Shown: positions 45,348-54,607 of the stretch, one piece after another | How the letters are laid out: each line of letters begins with the position of its first letter | Position numbering within the stretch: position 1 is the first letter of the stretch | Notes under the pieces: generated by a model | What the model was told of the DNA's origin: nothing | What the model saw: only the letters and a program-made list of their open reading frames with translations | Database searches by the model: none | Assembly (NCBI GenBank): GCA_945288535.1 | Contig: CALYQQ010000001.1 | Span: forward strand, 62,001-126,000 | Direction: 5' to 3' | Length of the DNA stretch: 64,000 nt | From: an uncultured Enterobacterales bacterium | GTDB taxonomy: Bacteria > Pseudomonadota > Gammaproteobacteria > Enterobacterales > CALYQQ01 | Translations under genes and position numbers: made by a program

Positions 45348-45596
45348 GAGTTAAATCCATAGATATTAAATTAAATGCAATAATTAACACATGCAAAAAC
45401 GGATTAAGCGTTTTCTCTCTGTCGCTATTCACGTTAATATACATGTTAACTGTGTTAGCTTTTATTAAGCTTTATTAGGAAAACACAGGCCAATCGTTGG
45501 TTAACGAGAAACCAGTCAGATAATATCATGTTATGCAAATCTATCATACGATGATGTTAATTGATTAATTATAAAGAAAAAAAAATCAACATATCA

Positions 45597-45625
45597 ATAA
45601 GTTAATTAAATGCTAGTTAACTTAT
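45597..45625 (-). terminator. Hairpin at the end of pdxR
   Basis: ATAAGTTAA pairs with TTAACTTAT over 9 bp around an 11-base loop; the stem overlaps the pdxR stop codon. A run of eight or more Ts follows about 15 bases further on the minus strand. It is a possible terminator of pdxR. Confidence 0.45.
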
Positions 45626-47041
45626 TTTATGCTCCTTAGGTAAATCAAAATGAGCGAAGCTGAGTCGTAATGTTGAGTTGCGATCACCAAAATGACTACC
45701 TTTAGCAACAATAATATTATTTGCTAATAATCGATTAAAAAATTGATCTTCACAAGAAGATGATCGACTCTTTAATTGTGCATACAAATGAAATCCTCCT
45801 GTCACTTTATGACAATCTAGCATATCGGTCAATTGCTCATCTAGCCAATTACGCATCAAATTTAATTGCTTTTGTAAAAAATTTCTTAATAATGCTTGAT
45901 GATTTTTGTAATGATAAGCCAAATAATCCTCTGCAAGTAATTGAGGCAGAATACTGAGTCCTGAATCAATAAAATGCCTAATTTCAGCTAGTTTATTAAT
46001 GAGTTCTGTCGGCGCTACCATCCAACCAATACGAATATTTTTTCCAATGTACTTAGATAAAGATCCTAAGTAGATAACTTGATTATATTGATCAAATTTT
46101 TTTATAGGTAATCTATCAGTTGTAACCTGATCAAAATACAAAGCACTATAAGCATCATCTTCAATAATACCAATTCTATATTGTCTGCAAAATTTCAGCA
46201 CATCCAACTTACGAGCATTACTCATAATTCGCCCAGTAGGATTTTGAAATATCGGATTAAGTATTAGCCATTTTGTACGATATTGTTTGACAATATTACT
46301 TAATTCATTAAGTTTTATACCTTCATCATCCATAGGTATCCCATAAATTCGTAACCCCGCCGCTTGAAATAATGGTAAAGAATAAAAATAGGACGGAGTT
46401 TCTATAGCTATAGCATCGCCAGGTTTTAATAAACCTTGTGTAAGTAAAAATAAAGATTGCTGTGTACCCGAAGTAATGAGGATCTGCTCTAATGGCACCT
46501 TTAGGCTAAATTGCTGATACATATAATCCGCAATTAATTTTTTCAGAGAATAACGACCTAAAAGTGCAGCTTGCGGATCTTTTTCCTGAAAAATAAGTTC
46601 TTGTTTCGACATTGTAGGTAATGTTAATTGTGGGATCATAGCAACGGGCAAGTCACCATTTGATAAATCATAGAGAGGAATATTATCTCGCTTAGCACAT
46701 TGTTTAAATTGTTCTATTTTTTGTTGGTAAAGTGATGCAGGTTTTACCAAACCAGCTGGTAATTGCCAGTTAATTTTAGGATATGTTTGTACTCCCCATT
46801 TTTGCGTATGCATAAATGTGCCCTTTCCTTGATGGCGAATAATCACACCTCGTGACGCCAATTCATCAAGTGCATGAACTAATGTCGAGCGATTAACTTG
46901 TAAACTTTTGGCAAGCGTACGCTCAGCAGGTAAACGTTCCCCTGCAACCAATTTACCTTGAGTAAGATAGTCCTCAATTAAAGCAATAATTTTTTCATAC
47001 AATGCACCTGAGTATGTTGCAAGTTGTTTGGCTTCCCACAT
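45617..47041 (-). CDS. pdxR: PdxR, MocR-family PLP-sensing regulator
   Basis: Fusion of an N-terminal GntR winged-helix DNA-binding domain (residues 12-80; LPAERTLAKSLQVNRSTLVHAL is the recognition part, read in overlapping pieces) and a class I aminotransferase-like domain that binds PLP. K330 in YLGSLSKYIGK is the Schiff-base lysine; NPTG and EDDAYSALYFD hold the cofactor. It is 474 aa, usual for MocR proteins. Divergence from pdxST with a 112-base shared spacer is the classic arrangement for PdxR, which activates pdxST when PLP is scarce. The name rests on family plus context. Confidence 0.92.
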   Translation of the reverse strand: MWEAKQLATYSGALYEKIIALIEDYLTQGKLVAGERLPAERTLAKSLQVNRSTLVHALDELASRGVIIRHQGKGTFMHTQKWGVQTYPKINWQLPAGLVKPASLYQQKIEQFKQCAKRDNIPLYDLSNGDLPVAMIPQLTLPTMSKQELIFQEKDPQAALLGRYSLKKLIADYMYQQFSLKVPLEQILITSGTQQSLFLLTQGLLKPGDAIAIETPSYFYSLPLFQAAGLRIYGIPMDDEGIKLNELSNIVKQYRTKWLILNPIFQNPTGRIMSNARKLDVLKFCRQYRIGIIEDDAYSALYFDQVTTDRLPIKKFDQYNQVIYLGSLSKYIGKNIRIGWMVAPTELINKLAEIRHFIDSGLSILPQLLAEDYLAYHYKNHQALLRNFLQKQLNLMRNWLDEQLTDMLDCHKVTGGFHLYAQLKSRSSSCEDQFFNRLLANNIIVAKGSHFGDRNSTLRLSFAHFDLPKEHKIS

Positions 47042-47153
47042 AAATCAACTATTCCTAATAAAAAATTGGATGGCATAATAATAGTCCAATTGGCTGTTTT
47101 TTCATATTTGTTCTCTGCGCATAATAATGGCTTATTGATAAAGGAGAACGAAC
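47042..47153. promoter_or_regulatory. Divergent pdxR/pdxST control region
   Basis: The 112 bases hold a direct repeat, GCATAATAAT, at 47073-47082 and 47119-47128, and an inverted repeat, ATTGGA/TCCAAT, at 47065-47070 and 47085-47090. The second direct repeat could double as a -10 box for pdxS. A strong AAGGAG ribosome site precedes pdxS. MocR regulators commonly bind repeated sites in such spacers, so these are candidate PdxR operators; none is proven. Confidence 0.6.
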
Positions 47154-48041
47154 ATGAATAAAATAATCGGTTCTGAAAATGTAAAACGCGGTATGGCTCA
47201 GATGCAAAAGGGCGGCGTTATTATGGATGTTATCAATGCACAACAAGCTAAGATTGCAGAACAAGCAGGAGCCGTTGCTGTAATGGCGTTAGAACGTGTT
47301 CCATCCGATATTCGAGCCGCAGGTGGTGTTGCCAGAATGGCTGATCCTACTATTATCGAAGAAGTGATGCATGCCGTCTCTATCCCTGTTATGGCCAAAG
47401 CACGTATTGGTCATATTACTGAAGCACGCATACTCGAAGCTATGGGAGTTGATTATATTGATGAGAGTGAAGTCTTAACACCTGCCGATGATCAATACCA
47501 TTTATTAAAACATGAATTTACTGTTCCCTTTGTCTGCGGGTGTCGTGATTTAGGTGAAGCTTTTCGGAGAATTGGTGAAGGTGCGGCAATGTTACGTACT
47601 AAGGGTGAGCCAGGCACAGGAAATATAGTTGAAGCAGTTCGTCATATGCGTCACGTTAATGATCAAATTCGTCTTGTATGCGGAAAAAGTCCCGATGAAC
47701 TGATGGCTTATGCTAAAGATATTGGTGCGCCTTATGAATTATTAGTAAATCTAAAACAAACAGGAGCATTACCTGTTGTTAATTTTGCCGCAGGCGGCAT
47801 TGCCACCCCAGCAGATGCCGCATTGATGATGCAGTTAGGCGCGGACGGCGTATTTGTTGGTTCCGGTATTTTCAAATCTGATAACCCTGAAAAATTTGCT
47901 CAAGCCATCGTACAAGCAACAACCTATTATGACGACTATCCTCGTCTGGCTGAATTGTCAAAAGGATTAGGACAGGCAATGAAAGGGATCGAGATTAGCA
48001 CATTAGCCGATTCAGAAAGAATGCAAAATCGAGGTTGGTGA
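47154..48041 (+). CDS. pdxS: Pyridoxal 5'-phosphate synthase, PdxS subunit
   Basis: Synthase subunit of the DXP-independent vitamin B6 pathway. It makes PLP from ribose 5-phosphate, glyceraldehyde 3-phosphate and ammonia delivered by PdxT. A (beta/alpha)8 barrel of 295 aa. Catalytic residues are D25, K82 (MAKARIGH) and K149 ([11 protein letters not shown]), with phosphate-binding [13 protein letters not shown] and [12 protein letters not shown]. The strong ribosome site suggests high expression. Most enteric bacteria use PdxA/PdxJ instead, so the gene is unusual here. Confidence 0.98.
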   Translation: MNKIIGSENVKRGMAQMQKGGVIMDVINAQQAKIAEQAGAVAVMALERVPSDIRAAGGVARMADPTIIEEVMHAVSIPVMAKARIGHITEARILEAMGVDYIDESEVLTPADDQYHLLKHEFTVPFVCGCRDLGEAFRRIGEGAAMLRTKGEPGTGNIVEAVRHMRHVNDQIRLVCGKSPDELMAYAKDIGAPYELLVNLKQTGALPVVNFAAGGIATPADAALMMQLGADGVFVGSGIFKSDNPEKFAQAIVQATTYYDDYPRLAELSKGLGQAMKGIEISTLADSERMQNRGW

Positions 48042-48628
48042 TGAAAACAATTGGCGTTTTGGCATTACAAGGTGCAGTTAATGAACATATGGTACAATTA
48101 AAACGACTACATATTAATGTGGTTAATGTAAAAAAACCAAAGCAGTTAGAGCAGTTAGATGGTTTAATTATTCCGGGAGGTGAATCAACAGCAATAAGTC
48201 GATTATTAATTGAGAACCATTTCATTGAACCAATAAAAAAATTGGCTATTGATGGTAAAGGTGTATTAGGAACATGCGCTGGTTTGGTTTTATGTGCAAA
48301 AAAAACTACCAAGCCTAACAATGCCGATAAGCAAACGGTTCCATTAGATCTTATCGATATTATTGTTGAACGCAATGCTTTTGGCCGACAAAAAGAGAGC
48401 TTTGAAACGAAACTAGATATTATACATATCGGCCAATCTGTGCCTGCATTGTTTATTCGCGCACCATCCATTACATATACTGGAGCCAATGTAGAGGTTT
48501 TAGCCAAAGTAGATAATTGCATTGTTATGGCACAACAGCAAAACATTCTTGTGACAGCATTTCATCCTGAATTAACAAATGATTTGCGCGTGATGCGCTA
48601 TTTCTTAGATCTTTGCCCATCTAACTAA
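48041..48628 (+). CDS. pdxT: Pyridoxal 5'-phosphate synthase, PdxT glutaminase subunit
   Basis: Class I glutamine amidotransferase that supplies ammonia to PdxS. The triad is C79 in LGTCAGL with H175 and E177 in AFHPELT; IIPGGEST is the oxyanion-side motif. The ATG overlaps the pdxS stop by one base (TGATG), so the two are coupled. An upstream TTG at 48035 is in frame, but ATG 48041 gives the standard start [11 protein letters not shown]. It is 195 aa, a normal family length. Confidence 0.97.
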   Translation: MKTIGVLALQGAVNEHMVQLKRLHINVVNVKKPKQLEQLDGLIIPGGESTAISRLLIENHFIEPIKKLAIDGKGVLGTCAGLVLCAKKTTKPNNADKQTVPLDLIDIIVERNAFGRQKESFETKLDIIHIGQSVPALFIRAPSITYTGANVEVLAKVDNCIVMAQQQNILVTAFHPELTNDLRVMRYFLDLCPSN

Positions 48629-48639
48629 CATAAGCTAGA

Positions 48640-48680
48640 TTATTCCTTTTATATTATTTTAGGTAAGATAAAAGGAATAA
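48640..48680 (+). terminator. Hairpin after pdxT
   Basis: TTATTCCTTTTAT pairs with ATAAAAGGAATAA over 13 bp with a 15-base loop, 11 bases after the pdxT stop. No T-run follows on the plus strand. It is a likely 3' end of the pdxST transcript. Confidence 0.6.
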
Positions 48681-49286
48681 ATAATAATGTCACCGTTTTA
48701 TTCACATGATTAATGTGCAATTTATTTATATGCACGCTATACCGATTGCTGTATCAAATAGGATAGTATTAATATGGATTCAACAAGATTATTTAATAAA
48801 TATAGTAAAATATCTTCAAGAACCGACTATACAGCCATTAATAATGAGTAAACTTAAAATTATAACAAGCGTATTTTTAATACTTACATAACACAATATA
48901 GCTTTATTATTAATAATCAATAAGATAATTATTTAACGATCTTGAAAAATAAAAAATTTATCATGATATATGTTATGTTAGATTGAGTTCTTAATTCCTA
49001 TCCCTATAAATGTTTTTAAAAGACTTATCTCGTCTCATTATAATCAATCGATATTAGATACCAAAGTCTATTACAACAAATAATAAAATTAAAAAACATG
49101 TAATTTTCATCAAGGTTAAAGCACTACAAGGTATGATTTAGATAAATTATGATACCGTATAAATAGGCATAATTATTAAAAGCGAGTATAGATAGTCGGT
49201 TGGAATGCATTTAAAGTAGAGTTAATAAATATTTTATTAACATAATTGTATTATTCATAGAATAATGACGCTATAAGGCGTGTAAT
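48681..49286. other. 0.6-kb spacer between pdxT and the tRNA genes
   Basis: AT-rich. The 61-codon frame at 48706-48891 has no ribosome site and no family signature. E. coli carries nadA and pnuC near this position; I see no trace of either. Confidence 0.55.
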
Positions 49287-49362
49287 TGGTGGGTCGTGAA
49301 GGAATCGAACCTTCGACAAACGGATTAAAAGTCCGCTGCTCTACCGACTGAGCTAACGACCC
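49287..49362 (-). tRNA. tRNA-Lys (UUU), copy 1
   Basis: 76 bases with encoded CCA. The acceptor stem starts GGGTCGT and pairs with ACGACCC; the D arm contains AGCTCAG...GGTAGAGC; the anticodon loop is CTTTTAA with anticodon TTT; the T arm reads GGTTCGATTCC. The sequence is identical to copy 2 upstream on the same strand. A weak hairpin (ACGC/GCGT, 49268-49281) follows and looks like a decayed copy of the terminator after copy 2. Confidence 0.97.
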
Positions 49363-49478
49363 ACTTGGCATAGTGGTTTGATTGATTTATCGATACTTAA
49401 CAGTGTATAAGTTCACTTTTTGCTACTAATCAGCAATTAGCACTATTATTGGACTTATCTTTTTAAGATCATCATCAT

Positions 49479-49499
49479 AAAAAAACGCCATAAGGCGTT
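49479..49499 (-). terminator. Terminator after tRNA-Lys copy 2
   Basis: On the minus strand AACGCC pairs with GGCGTT around a TTAT loop and runs into a stretch of seven Ts. It lies five bases past the CCA end of tRNA copy 2. It is a canonical intrinsic terminator, which raises the question of how copy 1, beyond it, is transcribed. Confidence 0.85.
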
Positions 49500-49503
49500 A
49501 AGT

Positions 49504-49579
49504 TGGTGGGTCGTGAAGGAATCGAACCTTCGACAAACGGATTAAAAGTCCGCTGCTCTACCGACTGAGCTAACGACCC
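49504..49579 (-). tRNA. tRNA-Lys (UUU), copy 2
   Basis: Same 76-base sequence as copy 1: GGGTCGT acceptor, anticodon TTT in loop CTTTTAA, encoded CCA. It is the promoter-proximal gene of the pair. In E. coli a lysT-valT-lysW tRNA cluster lies at the same place downstream of cpoB, supporting the synteny. Confidence 0.97.
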
Positions 49580-49621
49580 ACTGTTTTGGTCTCGACTGCT
49601 TTCGCGTCTTAACGGGAGCTT

Positions 49622-49649
49622 ATAATACTGATTTTTTTTATAAGCGCAA
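49622..49649 (-). promoter_or_regulatory. Promoter of the tRNA-Lys genes
   Basis: On the minus strand TTGCGC (-35) is followed after 16 bases by TATTAT (-10), then by AAGCTCCCG. The G/C-rich stretch after the -10 is typical of stable-RNA promoters under stringent control. Transcription would start about 35 bases before the tRNA 5' end. Confidence 0.6.
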
Positions 49650-49711
49650 CAAAAAAATAAAACAATTCATTTAAGTGATTAGTATTTACCCTACTTCTAC
49701 TTAAATTACCC

Positions 49712-50455
49712 TTATTTAGCCATACTTTGTAATTGTTTAGCTGCCTGCTCAGCAGCTAATGTGCCAGGATATTGCTGAATTAATTGCTGATAAATTACTT
49801 TTGCATTGCTATTATTTTTTTTGTCTTGCAAGATAGCGCCGATCTTATACATAGCATCAGATGCCTTCGCCGATTTTGGATAATTTTTTACAACTATAGC
49901 AAAATAATATGATGCGTTATCTTTTTCGCCTTTATTATAAAGTAACTGACCTAACCAATAATTCGCATTTGGAGCATATTTTTCTGCATTAGGATAATGC
50001 GCTAAGAATGCTTGAAACGCATTAATAGCTTCATCATATAATTTATCCTTCATGGCTAAATTAAGCGCATAATTATAATCTTGCTCTTCATTACCGGTCA
50101 TTACATTAGTCGTCGGTACATGTGAGTTATCATTCGCAGGATTAGTTGTCGTAGCAGGGTCTTTATTTTCAGTCATTTTTTGCAATGCTTCTAATTGCAA
50201 ATAAAGTTGTTTTTGTCGATCAACTGATTGTTTTAATTGGTATTGTGTTGTTTGCAATTCTCCTCTTAACTGATCAATATCCGCCTGTAAATTAGAAAGT
50301 GACCGCTGCATCTGATTAATTACTTGGCTTTGTGCATTATCCGATCGCTCTAATAACGATAATCGTTGCTCTGTATTAGCTGCAACAACAGCATTTGATG
50401 CTGTTGTTGTCAATAATGTTATAAATAGTGTGCAATATAATGAGTTAAGCTTCAT
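49712..50455 (-). CDS. cpoB: CpoB (YbgF), Tol-associated division coordinator
   Basis: Periplasmic protein that links the Tol machine with PBP1B during septal peptidoglycan synthesis. A signal peptide occupies about residues 1-26 (cleavage near VVAANTEQ). A coiled-coil trimerisation region follows (about 30-95, with INQMQRSLSNLQADIDQL), then a Thr/Asn-rich linker and three TPR-like repeats (DYNYALNLAMKDKLYDEAIN, ANYWLGQLLYNKGE, SDAMYKIGAILQDK). It is 247 aa, close to E. coli (263). It is the last gene of the tol-pal operon. Confidence 0.95.
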   Translation of the reverse strand: MKLNSLYCTLFITLLTTTASNAVVAANTEQRLSLLERSDNAQSQVINQMQRSLSNLQADIDQLRGELQTTQYQLKQSVDRQKQLYLQLEALQKMTENKDPATTTNPANDNSHVPTTNVMTGNEEQDYNYALNLAMKDKLYDEAINAFQAFLAHYPNAEKYAPNANYWLGQLLYNKGEKDNASYYFAIVVKNYPKSAKASDAMYKIGAILQDKKNNSNAKVIYQQLIQQYPGTLAAEQAAKQLQSMAK

Positions 50456-50462
50456 ATATTCC

Positions 50463-50981
50463 TTAATAAACTAAAACGGCTCTTCTGTTCTTAGCATATG
50501 CAGCTTCATTATGCCCGAGAACAACTGGTTTTTCTTTACCAAACGATCTAATGGAAAGTTGATCAGCTGGAACACCTTTACCTTGTAAATACATTTGCAC
50601 TGCATTGGCACGGCGTTCACCTAGTGCGATATTATATTCTGGTGTACCTCGCTCATCGGCATGACCTTCAATGATTACTCGTGTTCCTGGATGAGAGCGT
50701 AGATAGTTAGCATGTGCATTGAGTAAATTTTCATATTCAACAGACACATCATATTTATCAAAAGCAAAATAAACGACGTTTTCTTGCTTTAACTGTTCAA
50801 GTTGTGCGCCAGGCATTGGGGTACTCCAACCGTCATCGCCACCACTGCTACTGTTTATTGTAGTTGAATCTACACTTTGATAATCATCTGCTGAATCTGT
50901 ATCACCTGTATTTGAACAACTACATAAAACAGATAATGATATTGCTATCAGTGTACTTTTTATGACTGTATTTAACTGCAT
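50463..50981 (-). CDS. pal: Peptidoglycan-associated lipoprotein Pal
   Basis: Outer-membrane lipoprotein that anchors to peptidoglycan and pairs with TolB. The signal sequence ends in a lipobox LCSC with lipidated Cys22; a Ser/Asp/Gly-rich tether follows to about residue 58, then the OmpA-like domain with [34 protein letters not shown] (the peptidoglycan-binding Asp and Arg, in overlapping parts) and [13 protein letters not shown]-like [13 protein letters not shown]. It is 172 aa (173 in E. coli). Confidence 0.96.
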   Translation of the reverse strand: MQLNTVIKSTLIAISLSVLCSCSNTGDTDSADDYQSVDSTTINSSSGGDDGWSTPMPGAQLEQLKQENVVYFAFDKYDVSVEYENLLNAHANYLRSHPGTRVIIEGHADERGTPEYNIALGERRANAVQMYLQGKGVPADQLSIRSFGKEKPVVLGHNEAAYAKNRRAVLVY

Positions 50982-51005
50982 GTTTAAGCCCTTATATCTA
51001 AACGG

Positions 51006-52310
51006 TTATTTTAAATAAGGAGACCAAGCTGGAAATTTTACCTGACCATCCGTAGTTGGAACGTTGGCCTTAAAACGTCCGTCCGTTGATACTAGTTTTA
51101 ATACGTTACTATAACCTTGTGAAGCACTATACAAAATCATTGTACCATTAGGTGCTAAACTTGGACTTTCATCGAGTAAAGTACTTGTCAAAATTTGTAC
51201 AGCACCTGAATCAAGATCTTGTCTAGCAATATGCTGTTTTCCGTCGATTGTTGTAACCATGACCATAAATTTGCCATCTGATGAGATGGTCACATCCTGA
51301 TTTTGTGCACCAGTCCAAGTGATTCGTTCAGGCGAACCACCATTAATATTAATTTTATATACTTGTGGACGTCCTGCCTGATCAGATGTATAGGCAATCG
51401 TTTGGCTATCAGGGAACCATGCGGGCTCAGTATCATTACTTCGGCCACTCGTTATCTTGTCAATCTTACCACTCGCTAATGTCATGACATAAAGATTAAG
51501 ATTACCATCTTTAGATAATGCAAATGCTAATTTAGTACCATCAGGTGAAAAGGCTGGTGCACCATTATGCCGCGGATATGAAGCTATACGTTTAATTGTA
51601 CCATCCGATAATGTTTGCATAACTAATTCTGAGCGACCACTTTCAAAGGTGACATAAGCAATACGTGTGCCATCCGGTGACCAGGCTGGCGACATTAATG
51701 GTTCCGGTGAGCGATGGACAACAAATTGATTATAACCATCATAATCGGCTACGCGGAGTTCATAAGGATACTTTGTCTTATTCGTTTTTACGATATAGGC
51801 AATTCGAGTACGAAAGGCACCTTTAATACCAGTCAATGCATAAAAAATTTCATCACTTGCAGCATGTACTGCATAACGTAGCCATTGCTTCTCTATGCGA
51901 TAGCGATTTGTTGCAATTACTGTCGGCTCACCCTTTGAAATATCAATCAATTGATAACTTACTTCATATTTATTAGTGCCCTCAACAGATTGAAAATCAC
52001 CTATAACGATGGCATTAACAGCAACATTGGCCCATAACGCAGGTTGTACATCAGAAAGTGAATTAATTATCTGCTGTGGCATTCCGGTTTTAGGAAGAGG
52101 ATTAAATTTACCGCTATTACGCAAATCTGATGAAATGATGTCACCAATATCTGGCGGAGCATCACCTGACCCATTCCATTTAAACGGTAGAACTGCAATT
52201 GGCGTTGCAGCATCGATGCCTTGCGTAATAACTATACGCACACCTTCCGCATGGAGGACTGATGCCCATAAGATAAAAAGAGAAATAATATAATGAAATA
52301 CTTTCTTCAT
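51006..52310 (-). CDS. tolB: Tol-Pal system protein TolB
   Basis: Periplasmic beta-propeller that shuttles between Pal and TolA. A signal peptide (ILWASVLHA, cleaved before EGVRIV) leads into an N-terminal alpha/beta domain and a six-bladed propeller with repeated [16 protein letters not shown]-type boxes ([39 protein letters not shown]). The frame opens at 52337, but ATG 52310 (MKKVFHY) has AGGA upstream and fits the signal peptide; 434 aa against 430 in E. coli. Confidence 0.96.
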   Translation of the reverse strand: MKKVFHYIISLFILWASVLHAEGVRIVITQGIDAATPIAVLPFKWNGSGDAPPDIGDIISSDLRNSGKFNPLPKTGMPQQIINSLSDVQPALWANVAVNAIVIGDFQSVEGTNKYEVSYQLIDISKGEPTVIATNRYRIEKQWLRYAVHAASDEIFYALTGIKGAFRTRIAYIVKTNKTKYPYELRVADYDGYNQFVVHRSPEPLMSPAWSPDGTRIAYVTFESGRSELVMQTLSDGTIKRIASYPRHNGAPAFSPDGTKLAFALSKDGNLNLYVMTLASGKIDKITSGRSNDTEPAWFPDSQTIAYTSDQAGRPQVYKININGGSPERITWTGAQNQDVTISSDGKFMVMVTTIDGKQHIARQDLDSGAVQILTSTLLDESPSLAPNGTMILYSASQGYSNVLKLVSTDGRFKANVPTTDGQVKFPAWSPYLK

Positions 52311-52444
52311 ATGGAGTCCTTGTATTACATCTAACATAATTAATGTGATGTATTAAATCATAATAGAGAGCTAATCATCACACAAGTTAAGATCATGGGA
52401 TAATCACTATAGATAAAAATACATCGAACCATAACAATAACGAT

Positions 52445-53440
52445 TTATTCCGGTTTAAAAATTAATTCAATATCTTTTGTTCGTTGATAAATTTCATCAC
52501 TCGGTGGCCTAGGTATATTAGCTCCATTTGCCGCCATAGTTGCTACCCGACATAAAGCGGGATCCCCTTGTAATGCTATTATTTGCGCCAATTTCCCGTC
52601 TGGCATTAATTTCAAATTAAATTTACATGTTTTATTTTTGTAAAGCGCAGGATCACGGAAATTATTTTGAATCGCATTCGCTATCTGCGCAATATATTTA
52701 TCTCTTTCTAGATCGGAGCTCACTGCTTTTTGACTGGCGTTCATCGTATGATTGTCAGTAGTAGACTTAGTTACTGTCGGTTTTGAGCTCAAAATATCAT
52801 CAAGGGCATTATTAGCTTTAAGATTAATTGCATCAGCCTCTTGTTTTGCTTTAGCCCGCTGTTCTGCTTCTGTTTTAGCTTTCTGTTCTGCTTCCTGTTT
52901 AGCTCTTTGTTCAGCTAATAAGCGTGCTTTTTTTTCTGCCTCTTCTTTAGCTAACTGCGCTGCAAGGGCCTGAGCTTGTTTTTCGGCTTCAGCCTGTGCT
53001 TTTTGTGCTGCAAGCACTTGTGCTTGCTTTTCATTTTCTGCTTTAGCTAATTGAGCAGCCAGTGCTTGTGCGCGTTTTTCGGTTTCCTTTCTTATTTGTT
53101 CCTCTTGTTGTGCCTTTAATTTTTGTCGCTGAAGATCTAACATACGACGTTGATTTTCTGCTTGTCTTTCATTAAGTTCCTTTTGCTGACGTGCTGCTAA
53201 AATTTTATTGTTTTTTTCAGCTTGCTTGATTTGAGCGGTTTGTTGCGCAATACGTTGATATTGTTGTTTTACCTCAGCAGGATCAACCATAAAGGCACCT
53301 ATAGCTTCTCCATTGCTATGCTTATTAAATAAGCTCTCTGCACTTGACCAGGCTAAAAAAACGACCAAAAATATATGTAAAGCTACTGAGATAAAAATTG
53401 CCTGATTTAATTTAATATCAGACTTTTTTTCATTTTTCAC
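52445..53440 (-). CDS. tolA: Tol-Pal system protein TolA
   Basis: Inner-membrane protein that spans the periplasm and transmits force from TolQR. A single N-terminal membrane helix (about residues 12-32, FISVALHIFLVVFLAW) is followed by a long Ala/Lys/Glu/Gln helical domain to about residue 210 and a C-terminal domain III (about 245-331) with its disulfide cysteines C272 and C297. It is 331 aa, shorter than E. coli TolA (421) mainly in the helical domain. The GTG start, as in E. coli, follows TGGAAA. The helical part contains five 16-residue repeats. Confidence 0.94.
   Translation of the reverse strand: MKNEKKSDIKLNQAIFISVALHIFLVVFLAWSSAESLFNKHSNGEAIGAFMVDPAEVKQQYQRIAQQTAQIKQAEKNNKILAARQQKELNERQAENQRRMLDLQRQKLKAQQEEQIRKETEKRAQALAAQLAKAENEKQAQVLAAQKAQAEAEKQAQALAAQLAKEEAEKKARLLAEQRAKQEAEQKAKTEAEQRAKAKQEADAINLKANNALDDILSSKPTVTKSTTDNHTMNASQKAVSSDLERDKYIAQIANAIQNNFRDPALYKNKTCKFNLKLMPDGKLAQIIALQGDPALCRVATMAANGANIPRPPSDEIYQRTKDIELIFKPE
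52841..53080 (-). repeat. Five imperfect 48-bp repeats inside tolA
   Basis: They encode residues 121-200 as 16-residue units beginning with E-K or E-Q: EKRAQALAAQLAKAEN, EKQAQVLAAQKAQAEA, EKQAQALAAQLAKEEA, EKKARLLAEQRAKQEA and a diverged EQKAKTEAEQRAKAKQ. The period is strict, so slippage or unequal recombination could change the length of the periplasmic rod. Confidence 0.85.
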
Positions 53441-53477
53441 GTATGCATTTCCAGAGTTTAATAACTAATAAACAATA

Positions 53478-53912
53478 TTAAGATAGTGGCTGTACCATTA
53501 AGCCAACAGAATTAACTCCAGCAGTCTTAAGCATATTTAATGCCTTTATCACTTCATCATAAGGAACATCTTTCGCTCCACCTATCAAAAAAATTGTTTT
53601 AGGATTTTGTGCTAGCAATTCTTTAGCTTCTGCTATCACATCTTCTGTTGTCATTTGATTTTTGCGTTCATTTTTGATCAGCATTGCATATTGATTAATT
53701 CCGGCGACTTCTAATATAACTGGTGGCCTTTCTTCTGAAGGTGTGACTGTTTTAGCATCAGTGGTTTGAGGCAAATCAACTTCAACACTTTGATTTATAA
53801 TCGGTGCAACAGCCATAAAGGTAAGCAACAAAACCAATAAGACATCTAATAATGGTACAATATTAATTTCAGATTTAATTGCCCTATTATTGCGCTTTTT
53901 TGTGTATCTCAT
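53478..53912 (-). CDS. tolR: Tol-Pal system protein TolR
   Basis: Inner-membrane stator/proton-channel partner of TolQ. A single helix near residues 17-37 contains the proton-carrying aspartate in INIVPLLDVLLVLLLTFM (D23); a periplasmic domain follows with the PQTTDA segment and IFLIGGAKDVPYDEVIKAL. It is 144 aa (142 in E. coli). It lies 11 bases after tolQ. Confidence 0.96.
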   Translation of the reverse strand: MRYTKKRNNRAIKSEINIVPLLDVLLVLLLTFMAVAPIINQSVEVDLPQTTDAKTVTPSEERPPVILEVAGINQYAMLIKNERKNQMTTEDVIAEAKELLAQNPKTIFLIGGAKDVPYDEVIKALNMLKTAGVNSVGLMVQPLS

Positions 53913-53923
53913 AATCGCCTCTC

Positions 53924-54607
53924 TTACTGATCCTTCTTATTTGAAGAAGCAAAAGCTTGACGATATAAAATTGCAATAAACTCTTCCATAAAATTATCGT
54001 AATTTTGCTCTAATTTCGATACTTTAACAGTCAAACGGCTATAAGCTATAACAGCCGGAATTGCTGCAAATAAGCCGATTGCCGTAGCAATTAGGGCTTC
54101 AGCTATCCCTGGTGCAACAGTTTGTAATGTTACTTGTTTTTCACCTTGTAATGCCATGAAAGCGTTCATAATTCCCCAGACCGTACCAAACAAACCGATA
54201 TAGGGACTCACTGAACCAATAATACCTAATACAGGGATCTGATTTTCTGCATTTTCAATTTCACGATTAAACGAAATGCGCATGGCGCGGCTTGCACCTT
54301 CAATTACAGTATCAGGCTGATGATTCCCTTGTTTATATAGCCGAGTAAATTCCTTAAATCCTGAATGAAAGATTTGTTCAGCACCAGTTAAATTATCCCG
54401 GCGTGCATTACTTTCTTGGTAAAGCTGAGACAAATCTATACCTGACCAAAATTTATCTTCAAATCGTTCTGCCAGTACTTTAGCATTATTTAATAAACGA
54501 GAACGCTGAATAATGATACTCCAAGACATTATAGAAAAAATAATTAATATAATCATGATCAGTTTTACAACCAGACTAGCATGCATAAACAGACTATATA
54601 AATTCAT
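53924..54607 (-). CDS. tolQ: Tol-Pal system protein TolQ
   Basis: Three-helix inner-membrane motor subunit homologous to ExbB and MotA. The first helix is near residues 15-37 and the other two near 130-160 ([21 protein letters not shown]) and 168-192 ([21 protein letters not shown]), with the conserved Thr/Glu pore residues. It is 227 aa (230 in E. coli). ATG overlaps the ybgC stop by four bases. Confidence 0.97.
   Translation of the reverse strand: MNLYSLFMHASLVVKLIMIILIIFSIMSWSIIIQRSRLLNNAKVLAERFEDKFWSGIDLSQLYQESNARRDNLTGAEQIFHSGFKEFTRLYKQGNHQPDTVIEGASRAMRISFNREIENAENQIPVLGIIGSVSPYIGLFGTVWGIMNAFMALQGEKQVTLQTVAPGIAEALIATAIGLFAAIPAVIAYSRLTVKVSKLEQNYDNFMEEFIAILYRQAFASSNKKDQ

Noticed and set aside
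45348-45616. TyrR box upstream of aroG
   Set aside because: I looked for the TGTAAA-N6-TTTACA palindrome; only poor matches are present.
48706-48891. 61-codon plus-strand frame after pdxT
   Set aside because: No ribosome site and no recognisable motif; the composition matches the spacer.
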